From Mangrovicoccus sp. HB161399 (GTDB lineage Bacteria > Pseudomonadota > Alphaproteobacteria > Rhodobacterales > Rhodobacteraceae), in NCBI RefSeq assembly GCF_013184745.1, contig NZ_JAATVU010000052.1, positions 1 through 42,938 on the forward strand: a stretch of DNA of 42,938 nucleotides, read 5' to 3'. Of this stretch, positions 17,348-27,529 are shown in pieces. How positions within the stretch are numbered: the first letter of the stretch is position 1; the number at the start of each line of letters is the position of its first letter. The notes under the pieces were generated by a model. It ran no database searches, was not told the origin of the DNA, and worked only from the letters and a program-made list of their open reading frames with translations. A program made the translations under genes and the position numbers.

Positions 17348-17980
17348 ATGACCGATCATGTCACCGTCGTCGACCACCCGCTGGTGCAGCACAAGCTGAC
17401 CCAGATGCGGATGAAGGAGACCCCGACCGCCGATTTCCGCCGCAACCTGCGCGAGATCGCCCATCTGCTGGCCTACGAGGTCATGCGCGACCTGCCGCTG
17501 GAAAAGACCGCCATCGAGACCCCGATGGAGCCGATGATGGCGCCGCAGATCGAGGGCAAGAAGCTGGTGCTGGTCTCGATCCTGCGCGCGGGCAACGGCC
17601 TGCTCGAAGGCGTGCTCGATCTGGTGCCGCAGGCCCGCGTCGGCCATATCGGCCTCTACCGCGATCCCGAGACGCTGGTGGCGGTCGAGTACTACCTGAA
17701 AGTGCCCTCCGACATCGAGGACCGGCCGGTCATTGTCGTCGACCCGATGCTGGCCACCGCGAACTCGGCCTCCGCGGCCCTGACGCGGCTGAAGGAAGTC
17801 GGCGCGAAGAACATGAAGTTCCTCTGCCTTCTGGCCGCGCCGGAAGGGATCGAGACCCTGACCCGCGATCATCCGGACGTGCCGATCTACACCGCCGCAA
17901 TCGACGAGCGGCTGGACGACCACGGCTATATCCGTCCCGGCCTGGGCGATGCCGGCGACCGGATGTTCGGCACGAAATAA
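17348..17980 (+). CDS. upp: Uracil phosphoribosyltransferase (URC6-type)
   Basis: A 210-residue enzyme that makes UMP from uracil and PRPP. Family features are [13 protein letters not shown] near the start, [39 protein letters not shown], the PRPP loop region ([10 protein letters not shown], residues 132-141), and the uracil-binding end [25 protein letters not shown]. The PRPP loop normally reads DPMLATGGS or ATGNS; here it is ATANS, so one or two loop glycines are replaced. Position behind URC1 and URC4 suggests it feeds UMP into pyrimidine breakdown rather than only salvage. It starts 32 bases after the URC4 stop. Confidence 0.92.
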   Translation: MTDHVTVVDHPLVQHKLTQMRMKETPTADFRRNLREIAHLLAYEVMRDLPLEKTAIETPMEPMMAPQIEGKKLVLVSILRAGNGLLEGVLDLVPQARVGHIGLYRDPETLVAVEYYLKVPSDIEDRPVIVVDPMLATANSASAALTRLKEVGAKNMKFLCLLAAPEGIETLTRDHPDVPIYTAAIDERLDDHGYIRPGLGDAGDRMFGTK

Positions 17981-18004
17981 GGGGCGGATGCCCCCTCACC
18001 CCGG

Positions 18005-18027
18005 CCCTCTCCCCGCGGGGGAGAGGG
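18005..18027. terminator. Palindromic bidirectional terminator / REP-like element, copy 1
   Basis: A perfect 10-base-pair stem, CCCTCTCCCC with GGGGAGAGGG around a GCG loop, lies between the convergent upp gene and the small gene at 18038. The same stem recurs at 37638-37660, also between convergent genes. It could end transcription from both sides or be a dispersed palindromic repeat; no T-run follows. Confidence 0.5.
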
Positions 18028-18037
18028 AGGGCGCGGG

Positions 18038-18322
18038 TCACAGGCGGCGGAGCTTCAGCCGGCCGAGACCGGCGAATTCCATGCTCAGGCCGGGACCGCC
18101 CGGGCCGAAGCGCAGCGTTCGGCCGATCTTGGCCGCCATGCGGGTGGTCTCTTCGTCGCGGCGCATGGTGACGCCCTCGTCCATGTTGTCGAGGATGTCC
18201 TCGACCCGCTGGTCGCGCGGCACCGGATCGGCCCGGCGCGCCGCGGCGGCGGCCAGCCCGGCGATCAGCGCATAGCGGAAGATCGTCCAGAAGATCGGGG
18301 AAAGCGGCAGGGCCAAGGGCAT
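18038..18322 (-). CDS. Hypothetical protein with one N-terminal membrane segment
   Basis: A 94-residue protein starting at 18322 after a GGAG site with 8-base spacing; the longer frame from 18376 has no such site. Residues about 8-27 (SPIFWTIFRYALIAGLAAAA) form one hydrophobic segment. The rest is charged (QRVEDILDNMDEGVTMRRDEETTRMAAKIGR) with a glycine-rich then basic end. The family is not recognised; it may be a small membrane-anchored cytosolic protein. It converges on upp and is divergent from recF. Confidence 0.55.
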   Translation of the reverse strand: MPLALPLSPIFWTIFRYALIAGLAAAAARRADPVPRDQRVEDILDNMDEGVTMRRDEETTRMAAKIGRTLRFGPGGPGLSMEFAGLGRLKLRRL

Positions 18323-18429
18323 GTGTCGGTCTCCAATGTTTCCCTTGAGATAGGCATGCCGCGCCGCCATTTCCATATCCGCCCGCGTCAGGGTTTCCCT
18401 TGGGCGGAGAAACGCGCTAGGCCCCGCCC

Positions 18430-19536
18430 ATGCCCCTTCGCGTGACCTCGCTGACCCTCTCGCATTTCCGTTCCCACCGCCGCGCGCGCCTGGCGCATGA
18501 CGGGCGGCCGGTCGCGCTGTTCGGGCCGAACGGGGCGGGCAAGACCAACCTGATCGAGGCGGTCTCGCTGCTCTCGCCCGGCCGCGGGCTGCGCCGCGCC
18601 ACAGCGGAGGAGCTGATCCGGCGGCCCGAAGCCCTGGGCTGGAAGATCCGCGCCGAGGTCGAAAGCCCGTCGGGGACGCACGAGATCGAGACCTGGGCGG
18701 AACCCGGGCAGAGCCGGCAGGTCCGGATCGACGGCAAGGCGGCGACGCAGACCGCCCTGGGACGGATCGTGCGGCTGGTCTGGCTGATCCCGGCGATGGA
18801 CCGGCTCTGGATCGAGGCGGCGGAGGGGCGGCGGCGCTTCCTCGACCGGATGGTGCTGAGCTTCGAGCCCGGCCATGCCGAGGCGGTGCTGGCCTACGAG
18901 AAGGCGATGCGCGACCGCAACCGGCTGCTGAAGGACGAGATCCGCGACCCGCACTGGCACGAGGCGCTGGAGGCGCAGATGGCCGAGGCCGGCGCCGCGA
19001 TCATCGCCGCGCGCGCCGCGGTCGTGGCGCGGCTGGAGGCGGCCCAGGCGGAAGGCGACGCCACCTTCCCCAAGGCCGCGCTGGCCATCGCCGATCCGGA
19101 GGACGCGCCCTGCCCGGCCGCTGCCGCCGAGCTGCGCCTTGCCCTGCGCGACAGCCGCCCGCGCGACCTGCGCGCCGGGCGGACGCTGGTCGGGCCGCAC
19201 CGCGCCGACCTGCAGGCGGTCTATGCCGCCAAGGGGGTTGCCGCCGCGCAGAGCTCGACCGGCGAGCAGAAGGCGCTGCTGCTGTCGCTGATCCTCGCCA
19301 ATGCCCGCGCGCTGGCGGCGGAAACCGGGGCGCCGCCGCTCTTGATGCTCGACGAGGTCTCGGCGCATCTGGACAAGGGCCGCCGCGCGGCGCTTTATGC
19401 GGAACTGCAGCTGCTCGGCGCGCAGGCCTGGATGACCGGCACCGGAGCGGAGCTGTTCGACCCGGGCGAGATCGACGCCCAGCGGTTCGAGGTGAAGGAA
19501 GTGGACGGAACCAGCTTGGTGGAGGCCTTGCCATGA
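18430..19536 (+). CDS. recF: DNA replication/repair protein RecF
   Basis: A 368-residue SMC-like ATPase that helps load RecA at gaps with RecO and RecR. Walker A GPNGAGKT is residues 32-39. The family start LTLSHFRSHRRARL, the middle LVWLIPAMDRLWIEAAEGRRRFLDR, the signature SSTGEQKALLLSLILA and Walker B LLMLDEVSAHLD are all present. Length is normal. The stop overlaps the next start (ATGA). It lies upstream of gyrB as in many bacteria, but dnaA and dnaN are not immediately upstream here. Confidence 0.95.
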   Translation: MPLRVTSLTLSHFRSHRRARLAHDGRPVALFGPNGAGKTNLIEAVSLLSPGRGLRRATAEELIRRPEALGWKIRAEVESPSGTHEIETWAEPGQSRQVRIDGKAATQTALGRIVRLVWLIPAMDRLWIEAAEGRRRFLDRMVLSFEPGHAEAVLAYEKAMRDRNRLLKDEIRDPHWHEALEAQMAEAGAAIIAARAAVVARLEAAQAEGDATFPKAALAIADPEDAPCPAAAAELRLALRDSRPRDLRAGRTLVGPHRADLQAVYAAKGVAAAQSSTGEQKALLLSLILANARALAAETGAPPLLMLDEVSAHLDKGRRAALYAELQLLGAQAWMTGTGAELFDPGEIDAQRFEVKEVDGTSLVEALP

Positions 19537-19958
19537 CCCCGCAACGCGTGACGCTGATCACTCTCGGGGTCGATGACCTCGGCCGCGCCAAGGCCTTCTA
19601 CGCCGCGCTTGGCTGGGTGCCCGCGCAGGAGCAGGAAGGCGTCGCCTTCTACCAGATGAACGGCGCGGCCCTGGGGTTGTTCGGCCGGTCGGACCTGGCC
19701 GCGGACCAGGGGCGCCCCGGAGCGGAGCTGGGCACCGGCGCGATGACGCTGGCACAGAACTTCGCCACCGAAGCCGAGGTGGATGCCGCCTATGCGCTGG
19801 CGCTGGAGGCGGGCGCGACGGCGCTGAAAGCCCCCGAGAAGGTATTCTGGGGCGGCTATTCGGGCTATTACGCCGATCCCGACGGGCATGTCTGGGAACT
19901 GGCGATGAACCCGTTCTGGCCGCTGGGCGACGACGGATCGCTGACCCTGCCCGCATGA
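19533..19958 (+). CDS. VOC-family (glyoxalase/bleomycin-resistance-like) protein
   Basis: A 141-residue protein of the vicinal-oxygen-chelate fold. It shows two beta-alpha-beta modules starting at VTLITLGVDDLGRAKAFYAALGW and at AMTLAQNFATEAEVDAAYALALEAGA, and the typical end GGYSGYYADPDGHVWELAMNPFWP. The substrate is unknown; such single-domain proteins include isomerases, dioxygenases and resistance proteins. It is coupled by 4-base overlaps to recF before it and the LysE-type gene after it, so all three are probably co-transcribed. Confidence 0.85.
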   Translation: MTPQRVTLITLGVDDLGRAKAFYAALGWVPAQEQEGVAFYQMNGAALGLFGRSDLAADQGRPGAELGTGAMTLAQNFATEAEVDAAYALALEAGATALKAPEKVFWGGYSGYYADPDGHVWELAMNPFWPLGDDGSLTLPA

Positions 19959-20575
19959 CCGTCTCCATCGCCGATCTGGCGCTCTATGCCGGGGCGCTTT
20001 TCATCCTGTTCATGACGCCCGGCCCGGTCTGGGTGGCGCTCTTGGCGCGCGCCCTGTCGGGCGGCTTCGCCTCGGCCTGGCCCCTGGCCCTGGGCGTCGT
20101 CATGGGCGACGTGCTCTGGCCGCTGCTGGCGATCCTCGGCGTCTCCTGGATCGTCTCCGCCTATGGCGACTTCATGTCGGTGCTGCGCTGGGTGGCGGCG
20201 GTGATCTTCTGGATCATGGGGGTCGGCCTGATCCGCCATGCCGGGCGCCGCATCGGACAGGACAGCCGCCTGACCCGGCCCGGCATGTGGGCGGGCTTCG
20301 CCGCGGGCGTGGCGGTGATCCTCGGCAACCCGAAGGCGATCCTGTTCTACATGGGCGTGCTGCCTGGCTTCTTCGACCTGACCGCCGTGACGCCGTGGGA
20401 CATCGCGGCGATCACCGCGCTTTCGGCGGCGGTGCCGCTGGTCGGCAACCTGATCCTCGCCGCCTTCGTCCACCGCATGCGCGCGCTCCTGAGTTCGGGC
20501 ACCGCCCTGACCCGGATGAACCGCATCGCCGGCGGGCTGCTGATCCTCGTCGGCTGCGTGATTCCCTTCACCTGA
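19955..20575 (+). CDS. LysE/RhtB-family amino-acid exporter
   Basis: A 206-residue inner-membrane protein with about six hydrophobic segments. The N-terminus ALYAGALFILFMTPGPVWVA is the family's characteristic TPGP motif, followed by LALGVVMGDVLWPLLA and later GVAVILGNPKAILFYMGVLP (the NPK motif). These transporters export amino acids or similar metabolites; the substrate cannot be read from sequence. It starts on the VOC gene's stop (ATGA) and ends about 95 bases before gyrB, which has its own promoter. Confidence 0.88.
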   Translation: MTVSIADLALYAGALFILFMTPGPVWVALLARALSGGFASAWPLALGVVMGDVLWPLLAILGVSWIVSAYGDFMSVLRWVAAVIFWIMGVGLIRHAGRRIGQDSRLTRPGMWAGFAAGVAVILGNPKAILFYMGVLPGFFDLTAVTPWDIAAITALSAAVPLVGNLILAAFVHRMRALLSSGTALTRMNRIAGGLLILVGCVIPFT

Positions 20576-20612
20576 AAGGCCACAGGCCCACAGGAAAAAA
20601 TGCCCCGGATGC

Positions 20613-20641
20613 GTGACATTTGCGCGCCCGCTTCGTATAAG
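20613..20641 (+). promoter_or_regulatory. Predicted sigma-70 type promoter of gyrB
   Basis: GTGACA (20613-20618) and TATAAG (20636-20641) are separated by 17 bases, close to the housekeeping promoter consensus. It lies 29 bases ahead of the gyrB ATG and after the LysE-type gene stop, so gyrB can be transcribed independently of recF. Confidence 0.6.
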
Positions 20642-20669
20642 ATGGCAGGATTGAGAAGGACCCGCGTGA

Positions 20670-23087
<2,418 letters not shown>

Positions 23088-23093
23088 TACGCC

Positions 23094-23132
23094 GATGCCC
23101 GGGCCGGAGTCCTCTCTCCGGGTCCGGGCATC
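23094..23132 (+). terminator. Hairpin terminator of gyrB
   Basis: An inverted repeat starts 6 bases after the gyrB stop: GATGCCCGG...CCGGAG pairs with CTCCGG...CCGGGCATC around a short TCCTCT loop, with one slip in the arm. The stem is long and GC-rich, without a clear T-run. Confidence 0.55.
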
Positions 23133-23783
23133 AGCGCGGGCCATCCCGCTTCGCTTTTCGGCCCAAGCGGCCTGAGGCGGTACCTTTGGGGCATTCTCTT
23201 CGCCCTCCGTGGGAGGTTCGCTCCCACCCCGGAGCAATCTCTGCGACGGCAGCCCCACACAGGCGAACTTGTACTGACGTTCCGAAAGACGGCTGCGCAG
23301 ACCATGTGTCGGCTGCCAACTTCGGGACCGGCCAGCAGGCAAGGCGGCGACGAGTTCGCTGTCGAGCCAAGGTCGCCGGAGCACGTTTGGCAAACGGGCC
23401 GTGGCATGCCCCGAGACTTTCCGGGCAAACTATTGCCATGAGCGTGTTTCCGGCCTGCACGGTGGTTTTCAAACATTTGAGACGGCGGCCTCCATACATG
23501 CAGGCAGGTCGCACCTGCGTCCCGGCCCCGATGTTCCGGGTAGAGTCTCCGGCACCAGGAGGTTATGCCGAAGCAGGGACTGGCGCTGTCCAAAAGGGGT
23601 GCTGCCCACCGCCGTGGTTGCCAACCCGGCAATCCGCCGGATGGCGATATCAGCTCGGCAGACCGCCACCTACTTTCCATGCAGCGCGCGGCGCATCCGC
23701 ATCCAAGCTTCGCCGATGTCGCTCCCGTCGCTCCGGTTCGGAAGCCCCTTCCCTCGCAAGCGCCGGACCGCGCGCCCTGCCGT
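23133..23783. other. Gene-free stretch of about 650 bases
   Basis: No convincing gene is seen on either strand. The open frames here lack ribosome sites, family motifs and the strong GC bias at third positions shown by neighbours, and base composition is more even. Two small perfect hairpins are visible: GTGGGAG-gttcg-CTCCCAC at 23209-23227, and GCAGGT-cgc-ACCTGC in the 23503-23517 area. It could be decayed coding sequence or hold an unrecognised RNA. Confidence 0.5.
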
Positions 23784-25889
23784 TCAGCCCGCCATTCTCC
23801 GGGACGGAGCCGCGCCGAAGCCGCTTTCGGCGGAGGAGGACGTCTTGAAGTAGTGCGCTTCCTGCTGCATCGTCTCCACCTTGGTGCCGAGGCTGTGAAC
23901 CGCAGCATTGGTTTCCTCGGCCATCGCCGCATTCTGCTGGGTGACGCGATCCAGATCCGCGATGGCGCGGTTCATCTCGTTCAGCCCGCCGGCCTGCTCC
24001 TCCGCCGCGGAGGCGATCGCCAGGCTGAGGTCCAGGATTTCGCTCACCCTGCCGTCGATCTCGCGCAGGGCCGTTCCGGCCTGGCCGACCAGCTCCACGC
24101 CCTGCCGGACCTGCAGGCCGGATTCCGAGATCAGCTGCGCGATTTCCTGCGCGGCGTCCGAGGAGCGCTGTGCCAGCGCCCGCACTTCGGAGGCCACGAC
24201 CGCGAAGCCGCGGCCTGCCTCGCCGGCCCGCGCGGCCTCGATCCCGGCATTCAGCGCCAGCAGGTTGGTCTGGAAGGAAATGTCATCGATCACATTGGTG
24301 ATCTTGGAGATCTTCTCCGACGAATTCGCGATCCTTTCCATCGCCTCCATCGCGTCCTGGACAACAGCCGCCGATCGCTGCGTGTCGTCCTTGGCCAGCC
24401 GCGCCCGGTCGCGGGCTTCCTGGCTCTGCTGCGAGGTGCCGTGGACCGAGTTGTTGAGCTCTTCCAGCGCCGCCGCGCTTTGCTCCAGCGTTGCCGCCTG
24501 GCGCTCGGTCCGGCGCGAGAGATCGTCGCTGGCGCCGCGGATCGCGGCCGTATCCGCCACAAGTTCCAGCGACTGGCCCAGGACATCGGCGATGACCAGA
24601 TCGATCTTGCCGATCGCCCCGTTGAATTTTTCGCGGATCTCGTCGAGGTTTCCCAGGTTCCGCTCGATCCGCGTCTGAAGGTCGCCTTCGGCGAGCCGCG
24701 CCAGCGCGTCGCCGGTCTCGCGCAGCGTGACCTGGAAGTTGGTCGTGTCGACCGCGTATTTGACGACCTTGACGATGTTCCCCTCGGCGTCGGGAATCGG
24801 GTTGTAGCTGGCCTCGATGAAGACCTCGCGCCCGCCCTCGCCGATGCGACGGTACCGCCCGCTCATGCCCTCGCCGCTGCGCAGCTTGTCCCAGAACTCC
24901 TTGTATTCGGAACTGTTTGCATAGGTCGGCTCGACGAACATCGAGTGGTGCTTGCCGCGGATCTGGTCCAGCCCGTAGCCCATCACGTTGCAGAACTTAT
25001 CGTTGGCCGCGAGGATGCGGCCCTGGCTGTCGAATTCGATCACCGCCTGGACCCGCTGGATCGCGTCCAGCTGGGCAGAGACCTCCGCCTCGCGGTTCTT
25101 GGCCCGGGTGATGTCGAACGCGTATTTGACCACCTTGAACGGGCGGCCCTCGGGATCGACCAGCGTCTCGTAGGTCGCCTCGAGCCAGAGCGTGTGGCCG
25201 GCCTTGTCGACCCGGCGGACTTGGCCGCTTTCCGAGGCGCCGGCCCCCAGCCGCTTCCAGAAGGCCTTGTATTCCGGCTTCTCCGCTTCGCCCGGCGGCA
25301 TGAAGATGCGGTGATGCTTGCCGCGGATTTCCTCCAGGCCGTAGCCGGTGGCATCGAGGAAATGCCGGTTGGCATTGGCGATGGTGCCGTCGAGCTCGAA
25401 CTCGATCACCGCCATGGTGCGGGAAATCGCGTCCACCTTGCTGCGGTTGTCGCGGCGGCGCAGGTGGAATTCGGTGATGTCCTGGGCGATGAAGACGATC
25501 TCGTCGACGTTTCCTTCGGCGTCGAGCAGGGGCGCATAGGTCTTTTTCAGCCATATCTCGTCGCCGGATTTCGCCCGCAGCGGACCGATGAAGGTCAGCG
25601 CCTTGCCGCGGCGCAGATCGTCCCATTGCGCCTGGGTCTTCGGGCTCTCGCGGTCCTTGCCGCGCATCAGGAAGCCGAAATTCTGTCCCAGCGCCTCCTC
25701 CGCGGAATATCCGGTGACATCCCTGAAATTCGCGTTGATGAAATGGATCACCCCATCCGGATCCATGCGCGCGATCATGAACATGTCGCACATCGCGTCC
25801 ACGACCCGTTTCGCCTTGGCCTCCGTCTCCGGAGCTGCACGCCTTTTCCCGAATAGTCCGAACATCATCCGCAAACCTGGCCAGAACAT
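23784..25889 (-). CDS. Soluble methyl-accepting chemotaxis protein with three PAS domains
   Basis: A 701-residue receptor. Three PAS domains occupy roughly residues 25-145, 150-268 and 272-388; PAS2 and PAS3 share the near-repeat YGLEEIRGKHH / YGLDQIRGKHH typical of haem- or flavin-type sensor PAS arrays in chemoreceptors. A HAMP-like LARLAEGDLQTRI follows, then a long coiled-coil signalling domain whose tip reads LLALNAGIEAARAGEAGRGF and AVVASEVRALAQRS. There is no membrane segment or signal peptide, so it should be cytoplasmic and sense an internal cue such as redox or oxygen. No CheR-docking pentapeptide is seen at the C-terminus. The ATG at 25889 is chosen for its AAGGGA site; starts at 25868 and 25865 are alternatives. 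No che genes are nearby. Confidence 0.88.
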   Translation of the reverse strand: MFWPGLRMMFGLFGKRRAAPETEAKAKRVVDAMCDMFMIARMDPDGVIHFINANFRDVTGYSAEEALGQNFGFLMRGKDRESPKTQAQWDDLRRGKALTFIGPLRAKSGDEIWLKKTYAPLLDAEGNVDEIVFIAQDITEFHLRRRDNRSKVDAISRTMAVIEFELDGTIANANRHFLDATGYGLEEIRGKHHRIFMPPGEAEKPEYKAFWKRLGAGASESGQVRRVDKAGHTLWLEATYETLVDPEGRPFKVVKYAFDITRAKNREAEVSAQLDAIQRVQAVIEFDSQGRILAANDKFCNVMGYGLDQIRGKHHSMFVEPTYANSSEYKEFWDKLRSGEGMSGRYRRIGEGGREVFIEASYNPIPDAEGNIVKVVKYAVDTTNFQVTLRETGDALARLAEGDLQTRIERNLGNLDEIREKFNGAIGKIDLVIADVLGQSLELVADTAAIRGASDDLSRRTERQAATLEQSAAALEELNNSVHGTSQQSQEARDRARLAKDDTQRSAAVVQDAMEAMERIANSSEKISKITNVIDDISFQTNLLALNAGIEAARAGEAGRGFAVVASEVRALAQRSSDAAQEIAQLISESGLQVRQGVELVGQAGTALREIDGRVSEILDLSLAIASAAEEQAGGLNEMNRAIADLDRVTQQNAAMAEETNAAVHSLGTKVETMQQEAHYFKTSSSAESGFGAAPSRRMAG

Positions 25890-26018
25890 TCCCGGTCCCT
25901 TCATCACACGCAGAGTCATAACATTCGGTTCCCAGGAGCCGCCCCCTGCGAAGCCGCGTGACCGGCGCCTCCGGCTGGTGCAGAAGGGAGGCGGAATCGG
26001 GATTGAGGGAGACACGGG

Positions 26019-27179
26019 ATGGCTGAGATCCGCACGCCCTGGCGGGGCGTGACCGCTGCTTTCGCGCTGAACGGGCTGCTGCTGGGCAGCTGGGCGGCAA
26101 GGGTGCCTGCCATCCGCGACCGTCACGGTCTGGGCGAGGCCGAGCTGGGGCTGGCGCTGCTCTGCCTCGGGCTGGGCGCGCTGGCCTCCTTTGCCGCCGC
26201 GGGACGGCTGTCGGACCGGGTGGGCGCCGTCCGGGTCACCCGCGGCCTGGCGCTGGCCTATCTGGCCGCGCTGCCGCTGCTGGCCCTGGCCCCCGGACCC
26301 GTCACGCTCGGCCTGGCCCTGTTCTTCTTCGGGATGGCCCACGGGGCGATGGACGTGTCGATGAACAGCTGGGCGGCGGAGGTCGAGCGCGGGCTCGGCC
26401 GCCCGGTGATGTCGGGCTTCCACGCGATGTGGAGCTTCGGCGCGGGTGCGGGCGCCGCGGCGGGATTCGCGGCGACGGCGCTCGGCCTGCCGGTTGCGGC
26501 GCATTTCGCCCTGGCCTCGCTGGCCGGGCTCCTGCTGCTCGGCCCGTTCCTGACCGTGCCCTGGACCTCGGAGATCCGCCGGGGCGGCGGCACCGCCCCG
26601 GTCTTCGCCCTGCCTCGCGGCGCACTGCTGCCGGTCGGGCTGATCGCGCTCGCCTCGGGCCTGGGCGAAGGCGCCATGGCCGACTGGAGCGCGGTCTTCC
26701 TGCGGGAATCGGCGGGCGCGGGCGACTCGCTGGCCACGCTCGGCTATGCCGCCTTTTCGGGCGCGATGGTGGCGATGCGGCTCTGCACCGACCGGCTGGT
26801 GGCGCGGCTGGGCGCGGCCGCGGTGGCACGGGCGGGCGGGCTCGCGGCGGCCTGCGGCATCGTCCTGGCGACGGGACCGGCGGCCTGGCCCGCGGCGCTG
26901 GCCGGATTCGCGCTGCTTGGGCTGGGATTCGCCCCGCTCTATCCGCTGGCCTTCAGCCGCGCTGCCGCCGATCCCGATGTCCCGCCCGGCCAGGCCATCG
27001 CCGCGGTGGCGACCCTGGGCTACGGCTCCATCCTGATTGGCCCGCCGCTGATCGGATTCGCCGCCGAACTGCTGTCGCTGCGCACTGCCTTCCTCCTCAT
27101 TGCCGCCGCCGCGCTGATGGCCGCCGCGCTGGCGCCGGTCCTCTCCCGCCCTGCCGCCGTGCCCGCGGAGGCTGCATGA
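26019..27179 (+). CDS. MFS transporter (YbjJ-like)
   Basis: A 386-residue major-facilitator protein with about 12 hydrophobic segments. The start RGVTAAFALNGLLLGSWAAR, the A-loop GRLSDRVGAVRVTRG between helices 2 and 3, and the MSMNSWAAEVE-like (here DVSMNSWAAEVE) and SGFHAMWSFGAGAGAAAGF segments are typical of the YbjJ-like subgroup. The substrate is unknown; sugars or drugs are common for the family. It diverges from the chemoreceptor gene. A GAGGGAGA site precedes the ATG at 26019. Confidence 0.85.
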   Translation: MAEIRTPWRGVTAAFALNGLLLGSWAARVPAIRDRHGLGEAELGLALLCLGLGALASFAAAGRLSDRVGAVRVTRGLALAYLAALPLLALAPGPVTLGLALFFFGMAHGAMDVSMNSWAAEVERGLGRPVMSGFHAMWSFGAGAGAAAGFAATALGLPVAAHFALASLAGLLLLGPFLTVPWTSEIRRGGGTAPVFALPRGALLPVGLIALASGLGEGAMADWSAVFLRESAGAGDSLATLGYAAFSGAMVAMRLCTDRLVARLGAAAVARAGGLAAACGIVLATGPAAWPAALAGFALLGLGFAPLYPLAFSRAAADPDVPPGQAIAAVATLGYGSILIGPPLIGFAAELLSLRTAFLLIAAAALMAAALAPVLSRPAAVPAEAA

Positions 27180-27254
27180 CGGGCACCCGAGGAGCGTCCG
27201 CAGCAACCTTCCCCCACGTTCTCCGCGGGAAGGAAAAAAAACGGAATTTTCCGC

Positions 27255-27283
27255 TTGCAGCCGTCAGCGCCACTGGATAGAAG
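27255..27283 (+). promoter_or_regulatory. Predicted promoter of the tRNA-Gly pair
   Basis: TTGCAG (27255-27260) and TAGAAG (27278-27283) are 17 bases apart, and the first tRNA begins 18 bases after the -10 box. This spacing suits a short leader ahead of a stable RNA gene. Confidence 0.5.
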
Positions 27284-27301
27284 CCCCTCACTTCTTAGGA
27301 C

Positions 27302-27376
27302 GCGGGTGTAGCTCAGGGGTAGAGCACAACCTTGCCAAGGTTGGGGTCGAGGGTTCGAATCCCTTCGCCCGCTCCA
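27302..27376 (+). tRNA. tRNA-Gly (anticodon GCC), copy 1
   Basis: A 75-base cloverleaf including an encoded CCA. The acceptor stem pairs GCGGGTG with CGCCCGC (one G-U). The D arm is GCTC...GAGC; the anticodon stem CAACC/GGTTG holds the loop TTGCCAA, giving anticodon GCC that reads GGC/GGU glycine codons. The T arm is GAGGG-TTCGAAT-CCCTT. Confidence 0.97.
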
Positions 27377-27396
27377 AAGAAGCGATGTCGCCGGAT

Positions 27397-27471
27397 GCGG
27401 GTGTAGCTCAGGGGTAGAGCACAACCTTGCCAAGGTTGGGGTCGAGGGTTCGAATCCCTTCGCCCGCTCCA
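27397..27471 (+). tRNA. tRNA-Gly (anticodon GCC), copy 2
   Basis: An identical second copy of the preceding tRNA, separated from it by a 20-base spacer, with the same stems, anticodon GCC and encoded CCA. The two are most likely cut from one transcript. GGC is a very common glycine codon in this GC-rich genome, which fits an extra gene dose. Confidence 0.97.
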
Positions 27472-27529
27472 GCGACAATCCTCTCCCAGGAAAATCTCCC
27501 GAAGACCGCGGCGCAGCACCGCAGATCCT

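Noticed and set aside
23186-23853. Open frames between gyrB and the chemoreceptor
   Set aside because: They lack ribosome sites, recognisable motifs and the neighbours' codon bias, and partly overlap the chemoreceptor's end.
25890-27206. Upstream extension of the chemoreceptor frame to 27206
   Set aside because: It is antisense to the MFS gene; real starts with a ribosome site lie at 25865-25889.
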